From assembly GCF_024124825.1 (NCBI RefSeq), contig NZ_JAMXSS010000002.1, forward strand, positions 248,001-312,000: a stretch of DNA of 64,000 nt. The letters run 5' to 3'. Position numbers and translations under genes: made by a program. Below, one piece after another: positions 21,481 to 30,937 of the stretch (within the stretch, counting starts at the first letter, position 1; the number at the start of each line of letters is the position of its first letter). Under the pieces are notes generated by a model. That model did no database searches, was not told the origin of the DNA, and saw only the letters and a program-made list of their open reading frames with translations. The stretch comes from Arthrobacter sp. H16F315 (GTDB lineage Bacteria; Actinomycetota; Actinomycetes; Actinomycetales; Micrococcaceae).

Positions 21481-23507
21481 GGCGAACGACTCCTACGGTT
21501 TCTATCTGGACATTGGCGCTGGTCACCTCACGGTAGGACAAGACTGGCAACGATCCCGGCTGCACACCAACAAGGCGGTGAATGGCGGGGCGGAGCGCCG
21601 GGGCGCACACCAGGACGGCTTGCCGGTTCGCGGCGACGGCGGCATCTGCAGCCGAGCGCACGGAGCGCAGCACCGCGTCGAGCCTGTCCTGGCCCATCAC
21701 GATCTGGCTGCCGCCTTCGGCAGGGCGCATGTCCTCCAGCATCGATTGTTCCAGGACAGGGTCGATCATAATGACGTTGAGCACCGGGCCGTCCATGAAC
21801 TTGGCCGTCAGCGCCGGCCCCAGCGCCTGCCGGGCCGATTCGACCAGCGACTCAGGGTCCGTGGATACCTTGGCCCGGAGGGTGAGGGCCTCATAAATGC
21901 GGGCCAGGTCATTGATGGGTACCTGTTCGTCGAGGAGGCCTTGCAGCACACGCTGGACTTCCGCGAGTGAGAGCAGTGCGGGGGTGAGTTCGTCGACGGC
22001 GGCGGGGCTGATTTTGCGGACACCCTCAGTCAGGACCCGGACGTCCTCGCGGGAGAGCAGGCGGGCCGCGTTCGCGCTGACGATGGATGACAGGTGGGTG
22101 ACCAGGACCGAGACACGGTCGATCACCGTGGCGCCGGCCATCTCCGCGTTGTGCCGCATCTCCGCGGGAATCCACTTCCCGGCGAGCCCAAAGACCGGCT
22201 CGATCATTGCCAGGCCGGGCAGCGAATCAAGGTTGTCACCCAGGGCCAGCATCTGGCCGCTCGGAGCGGTGCCGCGGCCGGCTTCGACCCCGGCGATCCG
22301 GATGGAGTAGGTGGCCGGCGGCAGGTCCACGCTGTCCCTGGTCCGCACCGGCGGAATGACAAGTCCGAGTTCCATGGCGATCTTGTGCCGCAGCGACCGG
22401 ACCCGCGCGAGCAGGTCATCGGAGGCGCCCGAGACCATGTCCACAAGGTCGGGGGCGAGCAGGATCTCCACCGGGTGGATGCGCATGTCCTCGAGCAGTT
22501 TCTCGTTTGGGTCCATCTCGGGGTAGTTCAGGGCCGTCGCCTCGTCCGCCTGGACCTTCCCTTCGGCCTGTAGCCGCGCAGCTACCCGCCTCGACGCGAA
22601 GATCATGCCGGCCCCGACGATCAGGAACGGCACCGGCGGCATCCCCGGGATCAGCGCCATGGCGACAGCCGCCAGCCCGCCGATCATCAGCGCATTCGGC
22701 GACTGCAGCAATTGGGTGGACGCCGTATGTCCCATGTCCGATTCGGCATTGGAGCGCGTGACGATCATGCCGGTGGACACTGCCATCAGCAGGGCCGGAA
22801 TCTGCGAGACGAGCCCGTCACCCATGGTCAGCAGACCGTAGGTGTTCAGGGCCTCACCAATCCCGAGGCCGTCCTGCAACATGCCAATCGCGATGCCGCC
22901 GACGAAGTTGATGACGATGATGATGATGCCAGCGATCGCATCACCCTTGACGAACTTGGAGGCTCCATCCATGGCGCCGTAGAAGTCAGCCTCTGCGGAC
23001 ACCTCGGCGCGGCGCTCACGCGCCTGGGTGTCCGTGATGAGGCCGGCGTTGAGGTCCGCATCGATCGCCATCTGCTTGCCGGGCATGGCATCGAGGGTGA
23101 ACCGGGCACCGACTTCGGCCACCCGCTCGGCGCCTTTGGTGACCACCACAAACTGGATGACAACAAGGATCAGGAAGACAACGGCCCCGATGACAATGGA
23201 GCCGCCCACTGTGACTTTGCCGAAGGCCCTCAATGACCTGGCCGGCGTAGGCCTCGCCGAGGACCAGCCGGGTCGACGCGACATTGAGCCCCAGCCGGAA
23301 CAGCGTCGCGACCAGCAGCAGCGAGGGAAAGACGGAAAAATCAAGCGGCTTTTTCACAAACATGCTGGTGAGCAGCACCAGCAGCGCCAGCAGGATGTTG
23401 GTGACGATGAGGAAGTCCATCAGCGGTGCCGGAACGGGCACCACCAGCAACAGCACGATGCCGACAATGCCGATTGGCACCGTGAGCCGCGCGAGCCTGT
23501 TGTTCAT
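21470..23507 (-). CDS. flhA: Flagellar type III export gate protein FlhA, frameshifted
   Basis: Large membrane protein of the flagellar export gate that couples proton flow to secretion and docks chaperone-substrate complexes. The N-terminal helices (about residues 1-300) include FLIVTNILLALLVLLTSMFV and SVFPSLLLVATLFRLGLNVA, and the FHIPEP-type loop GARFTLDAMPGKQMAIDADL is intact. The C-terminal cytoplasmic domain runs to QIETVGVVRHAEP. The frame changes near 23227-23229 (VIE/AFGKVTVGG), where one extra base is present. The ATG at 23507 has AAGGA ahead. No stop separates it from the FlhF-like part, so the 3' end is set by homology. Confidence 0.92.
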
Positions 23508-23568
23508 GATTGGGTCCTTTCCCACATGCTGTTTCCTCTGCTGTTACTGCCACACCCGGGTTGGGTCC

Positions 23569-24651
23569 TCATACCGAAGCTCCGGCCATGTAGTGCATCC
23601 CGGCAGCGGAACCGCGCGCTTTGAGCGCCATCACGAAGGCGAGAACCCCGGCCACAGCCCGATAGAAGTCCGCTGGGATCTCCTGGCCGAGTTCGCAGGC
23701 CCCGTGCAGGGCCCGTGCCAGCGGAATGTCCTGGACCATCGGGACGTTTTTGGCCTCCGCCTCGGCCCTGATCCTGGCGGCGACGTGGCCGGACCCTTTG
23801 GCCACCACCCGCGGGGCGGATTTACCGGGTTCATACTTGAGCACCACCGCCACGTGCGTGGGGTTAACAAGCACAACGTCGGCGTCGCCGATTGCGGAGA
23901 TCATCCGGTTACGGCTCATCTGCATTTGGCGGGCCCGCCGCTGCGATCGGATCAGCGGGTCGCCTTCGCTGTTTTTGTTTTCGTCCTTGATTTCCTTCTT
24001 CGTCATCCGGGTCTTTTTCCGGTTGCGACGCATCACAACAAAGAAGTCCGCTGCCGCCAGCGCAATGCCGGCAGCCACTGCGAACTGGATCAGCGAGGCG
24101 ACGCCGCCGGTCGCCGCGGTGACCACACCGGATACCGGAAGGCCTCCGGCGGTCAGCAGTACAGGGACCAGGCCCTGCACAACGCCGTACAGCACCACAC
24201 CGACCACGCTCGCTTTGAGCAGTGCCTTCAGGCCACCCCAAAGCGCCTGCGTTCCGAACATCCGTTTGAGTCCCGGAAGGGGTTTGAAGTGCTCGAAATC
24301 GAGTTTGAACTTCTTGAAGTGCACACCGCCCTGCAGTGCGGCGCCGGCCAGGACCACCACAAAAACAACCACCAGCATGGGAGTGATAATGCCCGCGATG
24401 GCGCCCAGACCGTGCTCGAGGGTGAGCAGCGCCGTGCCGGGATCCGGCGCGGCCACGATACCGCGGACACTGAAGAGCTGGTCCGCAACGGCGTTGGCGG
24501 CGCGCTCCACGGTGGAGGGAATCATGATTGCCGCAGCACCCACACCAACCCAGGCCGTGAGGTCCTGCGAGCGGGACAACTGCCCTTTGGAGCGGACCTC
24601 CTTCATCCGTTTATCGGTGGCTTGCTCTGTCTTTTCACCGGAATCCGACAC
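23569..24651 (-). CDS. flhB: Flagellar export apparatus protein FlhB
   Basis: Substrate-specificity switch of the flagellar export gate. The N-terminus EKTEQATDKRMKEVRSKGQL, four transmembrane helices and a cytoplasmic domain with the autocleavage motif NPTH (near residue 265, in DVVLVNPTHVAVVLKY) are all present. Length 360 is standard. The GTG start at 24651 shares one base with the fliR stop. Confidence 0.96.
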   Translation of the reverse strand: MSDSGEKTEQATDKRMKEVRSKGQLSRSQDLTAWVGVGAAAIMIPSTVERAANAVADQLFSVRGIVAAPDPGTALLTLEHGLGAIAGIITPMLVVVFVVVLAGAALQGGVHFKKFKLDFEHFKPLPGLKRMFGTQALWGGLKALLKASVVGVVLYGVVQGLVPVLLTAGGLPVSGVVTAATGGVASLIQFAVAAGIALAAADFFVVMRRNRKKTRMTKKEIKDENKNSEGDPLIRSQRRARQMQMSRNRMISAIGDADVVLVNPTHVAVVLKYEPGKSAPRVVAKGSGHVAARIRAEAEAKNVPMVQDIPLARALHGACELGQEIPADFYRAVAGVLAFVMALKARGSAAGMHYMAGASV

Positions 24652-25409
24652 TAGCCCACCCCCAGGACGGCCTTGGCGGCCTGCCCGGCGAGGCTCGACA
24701 CGATCCGCGGCAAGGCCACGAACATAAAGCCGGCCAGAAGCAGCGTGAGCAAAATTTTGAGCGGGAAGCCAAGCGCGAAGGCGTTCAGCGCCGGCGCCAC
24801 CCGGGTCAGGAGACCGAGGCCAACGTCGGCCAGGAACAAAACGACCATCAGCGGTCCGGCTATCTGGACCGCTGCGAGGAACAGGCCGGTTACCGCCGAT
24901 GTCATGGCTTGGACGGGCTGGGCCATGTTAATGCCGCCGGCCAGCGGCAGCGCCGTGAAGCTTCCGGTGAGCCCGGTGATGATCAACTGATAGCCGTCGG
25001 AGGCGAAGAGGAGCGCAAGGGCTGCCATCTGGAGCAGCCTGGTGAACTGCGCGCCGTTGACGTTCATTTGCGGATCAAAGCCCTGGGCCAGCTGGAAACC
25101 GCCCGCGAGGTCGATCAGGCTGCCGGCCGACTGGATCGCGGCGAAAATCACCATCACGATGAACCCCAGGACAAGACCGGTGGCGAGTTCGAACACCACA
25201 CCGGTCACAAAGCCGGCAGTGTCACGTGCAGCGTAGCCGCTGGAGACTCGCTGGGAGACGGCAAGTCCGAGCCCCAGGCCAAGCGTGGCCTTAACCCGTG
25301 CCGGGAAGGCACGGTAAGCGAACGGCGGAGCCACAATCAGGAAGGCCGTCATACGGACGCTGGCCAGCAGGAACGCCTCCAGCCACCGCGGGTCGATCGG
25401 GATGCCCAC
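24651..25409 (-). CDS. fliR: Flagellar export apparatus protein FliR
   Basis: Six-helix gate component of 252 residues that assembles with FliP and FliQ. Family signatures include LGLGLGLAVSQRV, FELATGLVLGFIVMVIFAAI, QSAGSLIDLAGGFQLAQGFDP and the closing GFPLKILLTLLLAGFMFVAL. The start is GTG at 25409, one base after the fliQ stop. Confidence 0.95.
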   Translation of the reverse strand: MGIPIDPRWLEAFLLASVRMTAFLIVAPPFAYRAFPARVKATLGLGLGLAVSQRVSSGYAARDTAGFVTGVVFELATGLVLGFIVMVIFAAIQSAGSLIDLAGGFQLAQGFDPQMNVNGAQFTRLLQMAALALLFASDGYQLIITGLTGSFTALPLAGGINMAQPVQAMTSAVTGLFLAAVQIAGPLMVVLFLADVGLGLLTRVAPALNAFALGFPLKILLTLLLAGFMFVALPRIVSSLAGQAAKAVLGVG

Positions 25410-25410
25410 G

Positions 25411-25686
25411 TCACACTCCGCCTAAGAGCCCGGGGATCCTGGCGAAAAGATCGTTGGTGAAGGACACCATTTCCGAGATCATCCAGTGACCGCAGACCAC
25501 CAAGGCGATGGCGACGGCGGCGGCCTTAGGCACGAACGAGAGGGTCGCCTCCTGCAGTTGGGTGATCGACTGCACGAGGGAAACAGCCAGGCCGACCACC
25601 AAAGCCGTGACGAGCACCGGCGCGGAAAGCTTGGCACCCACAAGCATGGCCTGAAGGCAAATATCGAGGACGGCGTTGGCGTTCAT
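25411..25686 (-). CDS. fliQ: Flagellar export apparatus protein FliQ
   Basis: Two-helix protein of 91 residues of the export gate. VLVTALVVGLAVSLVQSITQ followed by LQEATLSFVPKAAAV is the FliQ hallmark. Overlaps fliP by four bases (ATGA) and precedes fliR. Confidence 0.95.
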   Translation of the reverse strand: MNANAVLDICLQAMLVGAKLSAPVLVTALVVGLAVSLVQSITQLQEATLSFVPKAAAVAIALVVCGHWMISEMVSFTNDLFARIPGLLGGV

Positions 25687-26531
25687 CCGGTGCCCGCATA
25701 ACTCTGGATCAGGGCAGTGATAATCAGGCCCCAGCCGTCCACCAGGACAAACAGCAGGATCTTGAAGGGCAGGGAGATCATAACCGGCGGAAGCATCATC
25801 ATGCCCATGGACATCAGCGCCGCGGAGACGACGAGGTCGATAACCAGGAAAGGGATAAAGATGACAAAACCAATAATAAAGGCGGCCCGCAGTTCCGAGA
25901 CCATAAAGGCCGGGATCAGGGTCTGCAGCGGCACCGCGGCGGGGCTGTCCGGGTTTTCCATTCCGGCCGCCCTAGTCATAAGGGCGATGTCCTCCTGCCG
26001 GGTGTGTGCGAGCATAAATTGCTGCAACGGGCCCTTGCCGACGTCGACGGCGGCGTTGAAGTCCAGGGTCCCGTTCAGGTAAGGCTGGACCCCGAGGTTG
26101 TTCATCTCGGTGATGACGGGAAACATCACAAAGATCGACAGGAACAGTGCCAGCCCGGCGAGCACCTGGTTCGGCGGGATGGACGGCAGGGACAGCGCGT
26201 TTCGCGTCATGGCCAGGACCACAAAAATCTTGGTGAAGGACGTCATCATCAGCAGCAACGCCGGAGCCACCGAGAGCAGCGTGATCCCGATCAGGGTCAG
26301 GACGGCCGTTGAGGGCTTACCGTCGACGCCGTTGATCTGGATATTGATGCCGTCACCGGGCGCCGAGGGGTCCGTGGGCGGCACCGGGGGTGCGGGGACT
26401 ATGGGTGCCGCGTGGCCGGCGGAGGCGTTTAACCAGAGCAGAAGGACGGCAAGCAGCACCGCTGCCAGTCCCAGCACCAGTGCCCTGCCGGCAGAGCTCC
26501 GGCCGGCCCGGACGAATGGATCGCTGTTCAA
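25683..26531 (-). CDS. fliP: Flagellar export apparatus protein FliP
   Basis: Export gate component with an N-terminal signal-like helix (LGLAAVLLAVLLLWLNASAG), a periplasmic-type segment and the conserved core LLMMTSFTKIFVVLAMTRNA, PPNQVLAGLALFLSIFVMFP and ALMSMGMMMLPPVMISLPFK. The TTG at 26531 is chosen because it overlaps the fliO stop (TTGA) and has a G-rich site upstream; a GTG at 26573 would overlap fliO by 46 bases. Length is about 282 residues. Confidence 0.94.
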   Translation of the reverse strand: MNSDPFVRAGRSSAGRALVLGLAAVLLAVLLLWLNASAGHAAPIVPAPPVPPTDPSAPGDGINIQINGVDGKPSTAVLTLIGITLLSVAPALLLMMTSFTKIFVVLAMTRNALSLPSIPPNQVLAGLALFLSIFVMFPVITEMNNLGVQPYLNGTLDFNAAVDVGKGPLQQFMLAHTRQEDIALMTRAAGMENPDSPAAVPLQTLIPAFMVSELRAAFIIGFVIFIPFLVIDLVVSAALMSMGMMMLPPVMISLPFKILLFVLVDGWGLIITALIQSYAGTG

Positions 26532-27082
26532 CGCCGGCGTCCGCCCCTGAGAGCTGCGGCGGCCTGCTTCCACGTGGAGCCGGCCAGGATCGAGCCGTGC
26601 AGCGGCGGATGGCCTGCCGGACCGCGGGCGTGGGAATTCCGGTGGATGGAGCTGCGCCTGGGCATCGGGGCGCCGGGGGTGCCGTCGCCGGCACCATCGG
26701 CGGAAAGCCCGTCACCGGTGCGCTCGTCGTCCTTGCGCGCGACGGCGGCGCGGGGGCTGGCGGCGGCGAGCAGCCGGGCGAATTCGCCGAATCCGGCGCT
26801 GGCTGCAGGCACGGACTCCTCTTCGGCTTCGGCCGGGATGTCGCCGCTGTGCAGGACGTTCACGGCATGCTCGGTAACACCGAGCATAAATCGCCGGCCG
26901 GCGGCGTCGACGACGACCACTGAGGCCTTCTGTCCCAGGCTCTGCCGGCTGACAACCGTCAGGGCGCTGTCAGCCCGGCGTCGCCCGTTGCCTTTGCCGA
27001 GCCGGCGCTGCAACAACCACATAAGGCCAAGCACCGCGCCCAGGGCCACGACTACCCGCAGCCCGAGGATCAGCGAGTCCAT
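26528..27082 (-). CDS. fliO: Flagellar biosynthesis protein FliO
   Basis: Single-pass membrane protein of 184 residues that helps assemble the FliP ring. One helix (about 4-25) is followed by the FliO core SALTVVSRQSLGQKASVVVV and RRFMLGVTEHAVNVLHSG. The C-terminal 90 residues are low complexity, rich in Arg, Ala and Gly. Its start abuts the fliN stop and its stop overlaps fliP. Confidence 0.85.
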   Translation of the reverse strand: MDSLILGLRVVVALGAVLGLMWLLQRRLGKGNGRRRADSALTVVSRQSLGQKASVVVVDAAGRRFMLGVTEHAVNVLHSGDIPAEAEEESVPAASAGFGEFARLLAAASPRAAVARKDDERTGDGLSADGAGDGTPGAPMPRRSSIHRNSHARGPAGHPPLHGSILAGSTWKQAAAALRGGRRR

Positions 27083-27808
27083 TCAGCTGAGCCCCTCGGC
27101 GACGTCAAGGATGCGGGTGATGCGGACCGCATAGTCCTGGTCGAGGACCACAACCTCTCCGTGCGCAATCAGGCGGCCGTTGAGCAGCACATCCGCGGGC
27201 GCGCCGGCGGAGCGGTCCAGTTCAATGACTTTTCCCGGTTCCAGCGAGAGCACGTCCCGGACGGACATCCGGGTCCGGCCGATCTCCACCGTGAGCGCCA
27301 TTTCGATGTTGTTGATCCGGCCCAGTCGGCCCGCAACGGCGCCGCCGCCGGTGCCTTCTGCGCCGCGGCCGAAACCGTTGGTGTTTTCGCGCAGCCGGAC
27401 CGCGAACCAGGCGGCGGCGTGGTTGCCGTCGGACAGTTCGAAAACGGCAGTGTCCGGATCGGTCAGGAGGCCGGAGGCGTCGGATTCACGCAGATCGGAC
27501 AGCACGCCGGCGCCAAAGACCGAACTCGCAGCTTCCATGGCAGGGCGCAGCACGTCGGTGACTGCTACGACGCCGGGCTGGGGGCCGGCCATACCACCGG
27601 CAGCCTCGTCCAGGAACGTCCGGTCGATCAGCAGCAGGGCAAGGTCAGCGGTCACCGAGCCGACGAATGTCGCCGTCACGGCCTGCCGGGCGTAGGGCGC
27701 CGCGGCCCGGGACGGCACCAGGGCGACGACCTTTAGTGCCACCGGGCTCGGCAGCTCTTCGACAAGCCGCTCCGCCGACGACTCGTGCTTGGTCAGGGTG
27801 ATGCTCAT
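27083..27808 (-). CDS. fliN: Flagellar motor switch protein FliN (long form)
   Basis: C-ring protein of 241 residues. The SpoA domain (about 165-241) has IEMALTVEIGRTRMSVRDVL, LEPGKVIELDRSAGAPADVL and GEVVVLDQDYAVRITRI. The N-terminal 150 residues exceed the short E. coli FliN and resemble the extra domain of FliY. Its segment LRPAMEAASSVFG could be a decayed CheC-like helix, which is inferred weakly. It starts on the base that ends fliM (TGATG). Confidence 0.93.
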   Translation of the reverse strand: MSITLTKHESSAERLVEELPSPVALKVVALVPSRAAAPYARQAVTATFVGSVTADLALLLIDRTFLDEAAGGMAGPQPGVVAVTDVLRPAMEAASSVFGAGVLSDLRESDASGLLTDPDTAVFELSDGNHAAAWFAVRLRENTNGFGRGAEGTGGGAVAGRLGRINNIEMALTVEIGRTRMSVRDVLSLEPGKVIELDRSAGAPADVLLNGRLIAHGEVVVLDQDYAVRITRILDVAEGLS

Positions 27809-28701
27809 CAGGGGTTCTCCTCGATTGTGACAATAACAGCGGCGGCGCGGGAGCCGTTACGGGCCGGCGCGGCGGTGGCCAGCCTCGTCCCGTCGAGTGT
27901 GACGTCGAACGGCCGGTTCTCCAGGTGCGGCAGCGGCAGGACATCGCCGACGGCAAGACCCAGGACCCGGCTGGGGGTGATAAACGACGTCGAGAGCCGC
28001 ACCGACAATTCCACCGGCACCTGCTCCAGTTGGGCGCCGATCCTGACCGGCGCGTCCTCCCGGCTGTCGGTGGGGTTGACCTTCTTCAGCCGGCCCAGCA
28101 AAACGTCGGCCGGGATGGCCAGGGTTGCCGGCGCGCTGATGTCCCCAACAATCATCGTGAACGAAGCCACGATCATCAGTTCACTTGGCGCGGCGGCCTG
28201 GGCGAATTGGGAGTTGTATTGGATGGTATCGACGCGGACCGCTTCGTTGAGCAGCGGGCCCAGGGAGTAACTCAGATCCTCCAGCGCTTCGTTCATCAGC
28301 CCCTGGACCAAGGCCTGCTCGATCTGGGTGAACTTACGGTCCGGCATGGGCGAGTCTGCGGAGGCGCCCAGCATCCGGTTGACCCAGCCCAGGGCCGAGG
28401 GGCTGGGGAACTGCACCACAAGTTTGGAATCGTTGCCCTCGACGGCGCACAGGACCATGGCCGTGACCGCCGGAATGGACGCTGCGTATTCGTCGTAGCT
28501 CAGCATGGAAACGTCTTCCAGCCGCACCACCGACTTGACCCTGACCTTGGCGGTCAGCTGCGTTCCCCACTGGCGGGCAAATGTCTCGAAGGCCAGCTCC
28601 AGCACCCGGCTGTGCTCACGGGCCAGCGTCGCCGGACGACGGAAGTCGTAGACGCTTAAGGTGCGCTCGCGCACTACTTCCCGTTCATCGATAACACTCA
28701 C
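27808..28701 (-). CDS. fliM: Flagellar motor switch protein FliM
   Basis: C-ring protein of about 297 residues, with a middle CheC-like domain (LSYDEYAASIPAVTAMVLCA, GWVNRMLGA, LTQIEQ-like FTQIEQALVQGLMNEAL) and a C-terminal SpoA domain (LSTSFITPSRVLGLAVGDVL). The N-terminus enters directly at VYDFRRPATLAREHSR and lacks the LSQxEIDALL peptide that binds CheY-P in E. coli. A TTG at 28719 is an alternative start, but a sigma-28-type promoter overlaps it. The GTG at 28701 then lies about two bases from the predicted transcript start, giving a nearly leaderless mRNA. Confidence 0.9.
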   Translation of the reverse strand: MSVIDEREVVRERTLSVYDFRRPATLAREHSRVLELAFETFARQWGTQLTAKVRVKSVVRLEDVSMLSYDEYAASIPAVTAMVLCAVEGNDSKLVVQFPSPSALGWVNRMLGASADSPMPDRKFTQIEQALVQGLMNEALEDLSYSLGPLLNEAVRVDTIQYNSQFAQAAAPSELMIVASFTMIVGDISAPATLAIPADVLLGRLKKVNPTDSREDAPVRIGAQLEQVPVELSVRLSTSFITPSRVLGLAVGDVLPLPHLENRPFDVTLDGTRLATAAPARNGSRAAAVIVTIEENP

Positions 28702-28709
28702 GTCTCGGA

Positions 28710-28736
28710 CTATCGGCAAGGCACCCCCGCGGGTAA
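28710..28736 (-). promoter_or_regulatory. Sigma-28-type promoter before fliM
   Basis: On the minus strand TTAC (28736-28733), 15 bases, GCCGATAG (28717-28710). It sits in the 47-base gap between motB and fliM and fits the four other sites of this window exactly in spacing. It would start the fliM-to-csrA operon separately from motAB. Confidence 0.75.
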
Positions 28737-28748
28737 GCCAATACGCAG

Positions 28749-29618
28749 CTATTTCTGCAGCATCTTCATCGCTTCCGGTATCAGGGACCGGACGACGTCG
28801 GGCTGGTCGGACAGGACCACAATGTCCACCCTGCGGTTCAGCTCCATCAGCTCAGGTGTGGAGTCGTCGTTGACCTGCCGTGCGGAGCCGAAGGCAACCG
28901 CCCCGATGGCGGACTGGGGGACGCCGCCGCGCTCCACCATAAAGCGCAGGACGTTCACCGCCCGGGTGGAAGACAGTTCCCAGGTGGAGGGGAAGGACGT
29001 CACGCCGTTGGCTGCGTGTCCTTCCACCATGACCTCCAGTCCGGCCGGCGCAAGGACCGGAGCAACAACATTAAGGACCCGGGTGGCCCGCCCGGTCAGT
29101 TCCGGCCTGTCGGGTTCGAAGAATGTTTGGGATCCAACGAGTTTGACGGTCAATCCGCGCGGATCGATTTGGAACTCCACGTTTTCGCTGAGGTTTTCCG
29201 CTGCCAGCCCCGCTTTCATTTTGTCCTCCAGGGCCTGGAGCCGGTTGACTTCCTTCATGGCCTGTTCCAAGGCTGCCGGGTCGACATTGGGCTGCGCATT
29301 CGCCGCCTGGCCTGCCGCCGGCTGCGCCTGGGCCTGCGCCTGTACGGCAGCGAACGCTTCAAGGTCCTTATTGGCCTGGTCCGGCGGGACCACGGTTCCG
29401 GTGGCAGTGTCGACGGTTTCGGACGCGACGGCGCCAAAGCCGGTGGCGAGGGAATTACGGAGTTTCTCGAATTTGTTCGCGTCGACGGTGGACATCGCGT
29501 ACAGGACGATGAACAGGCACATCAGGACGGTGACCATATCCGCGTAGGAAACGAGCCAGCGTTCGTCAACGTGGTGCTCTTCGGGGGCGGCCCTTTTGGA
29601 CCGTCGCCGGGGGCTCAT
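28749..29618 (-). CDS. motB: Flagellar stator protein MotB
   Basis: Stator subunit anchored to peptidoglycan. The single N-terminal helix carries the proton-accepting Asp27 in WLVSYADMVTVLMCLFIVLY. The C-terminal OmpA/MotB domain is seen in LEVMVEGHAANGVTSFPSTW, ELSSTRAVNVLRFMVE and GSARQVNDDSTPELMELNRR. An Ala/Gln-rich linker lies between. Length is 289 residues. Overlaps motA by four bases. Confidence 0.95.
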   Translation of the reverse strand: MSPRRRSKRAAPEEHHVDERWLVSYADMVTVLMCLFIVLYAMSTVDANKFEKLRNSLATGFGAVASETVDTATGTVVPPDQANKDLEAFAAVQAQAQAQPAAGQAANAQPNVDPAALEQAMKEVNRLQALEDKMKAGLAAENLSENVEFQIDPRGLTVKLVGSQTFFEPDRPELTGRATRVLNVVAPVLAPAGLEVMVEGHAANGVTSFPSTWELSSTRAVNVLRFMVERGGVPQSAIGAVAFGSARQVNDDSTPELMELNRRVDIVVLSDQPDVVRSLIPEAMKMLQK

Positions 29619-30446
29619 GCCGCGTCCTCCAGCGGCTCTCCGCCCTTGGATGCTTTTTTGGGCCCGGACTTTGGCGCCTTCCCGGCGCTGGCCTTGAGTT
29701 TGTAGTCGGGAACCATTGCGTTGAGCTTCTCCCGCAGCAGGATTGGCTGGATGCCTGCCTGCAGGGCCAAAACGCCTTCCATGATCAGGGTCATTCGGTC
29801 GACCTCAAGTTCGGAGATCTTTGCCATCCGGTCCCCGATAGGAAGCCAAATGAAGTTGGCGGAAAGGACCCCCCAGAGCGTAGCGACGAAGGCTGCGGCG
29901 ATCATGTGTCCGAGCTCGTCCGGTTTCGACAGGTTTTCCAGGACGTGGGTCAGCGAAACGACTGTGCCGATAATGCCGATGGTGGGTGCGTAGCCTCCCA
30001 GCATCTTGAAGAACTTTGACGCTGTGTTGTCGGACTTCATCTTGGAGCTGATGCCGTCGTCGAGCATTTCCCGGAGGTCTTCACCATCGGTTCCGTCGGC
30101 GATGTTCTGCAGCGCGATCTTCAGGAACGGATCCTTGGTGGCGGCAGCGTCGCTTTCCAACGACAGCAGGCCTTCTGCGCGGGCCCTCTCAGCGAAGACA
30201 ATGATCTCGTCGATGCTGACCTGCGGCGGGACGGTCTTGCCCTTTAAACGCGTTCGGCAGCGCTTTGAAGGCGTGCACCACGTCCTTGAGGGTTGATCCT
30301 GCAAGCCCGACGGCGAGCGTCGCACCAAAAACCAGGATCATCGGTGCAGGCAGCAAAAGGCTGGTAATACTTGCGCCTTCAAGGGCCACCATGGCATAGA
30401 TGGCGCCAAACGCCATCAGCAGCCCGATAATTGTTGCCGGATCCAT
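29615..30446 (-). CDS. motA: Flagellar stator protein MotA, frameshifted
   Basis: Four-helix ion-channel subunit of the stator. N-terminal MDPATIIGLLMAFGAIYAMV and the third and fourth helices GGYAPTIGIIGTVVSLTHVL and AAAFVATLWGVLSANFIWLP are typical, as is the charged loop RARAEGLLSLESDAAATKDP. Frames switch at ALPNAFKGKTVPPQ near 30243-30245, where one extra A/T is present. Repaired length is about 276 residues. It starts three bases after flbD. Confidence 0.93.
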
Positions 30447-30449
30447 GGC

Positions 30450-30728
30450 CTACTCCCCCGGCCGGTCGGTACGACCAACGTCGGCGGCGTCCTCGGACGG
30501 AACCAGGCTGAGGTGGTAGCCGGTAACAGCCGGGAAGTCCCGGGCCTTGCTCAGGACATAAGCGCGGTACTCGGCGATCAGTTCAACCACTTCGGCGAGG
30601 CTTTCGAGCACAACGTACGTAGCTCCGTCGAGGGTGACAAGGTGGGTGTCCGGGCTCTCATGGATCCGTTCGATGAGGTCGGGGTTGACCGCGAAGCGCG
30701 TTCCGTTGAGTCGAGTTACGACGATCAT
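30450..30728 (-). CDS. flbD: FlbD family flagellar protein
   Basis: Small cytoplasmic protein of 92 residues. MIVVTRLNGTRFAVNPDLIE followed by the IxESPDTxVTLxxGxxYVVxES pattern is the FlbD/SwrD family, which sits before motA in many Gram-positive bacteria and raises motor torque in Bacillus (SwrD). First gene of the flbD-motA-motB unit. Confidence 0.9.
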   Translation of the reverse strand: MIVVTRLNGTRFAVNPDLIERIHESPDTHLVTLDGATYVVLESLAEVVELIAEYRAYVLSKARDFPAVTGYHLSLVPSEDAADVGRTDRPGE

Positions 30729-30771
30729 GGGCCGATTCTGCTCTGTATAGGGGATGGTGGTCTACGATCTA

Positions 30772-30798
30772 CTGTCGGCCAACCGGGCTCATTGGTTA
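30772..30798 (-). promoter_or_regulatory. Sigma-28-type promoter before flbD-motA-motB
   Basis: Minus strand TAAC (30798-30795), 15 bases, GCCGACAG (30779-30772), about 44 bases before the flbD start. The -10 matches GCCGATAA at six of eight positions. Confidence 0.65.
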
Positions 30799-30840
30799 GC
30801 TTCGTAGGCTTGGTAATGTGCGGCCTGGCGGCGGACACCG

Positions 30841-30877
30841 TGTTCGTTACAGTGAGTGATGTTCGTTACAGTGAGTG
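30841..30877. repeat. Direct repeat upstream of the GGDEF gene
   Basis: Two perfect copies of TGTTCGTTACAGTGAGTG at 30841-30858 and 30860-30877, with a period of 19 bases. They lie 60-100 bases before the chosen start of the diguanylate cyclase gene and could be a regulator-binding site. Confidence 0.6.
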
Positions 30878-30937
30878 TTGTCAACGATCTGCCGGCTGGG
30901 TAGGCGTGGATCTGCCGAACAATGGGGAGCGTGCGCA

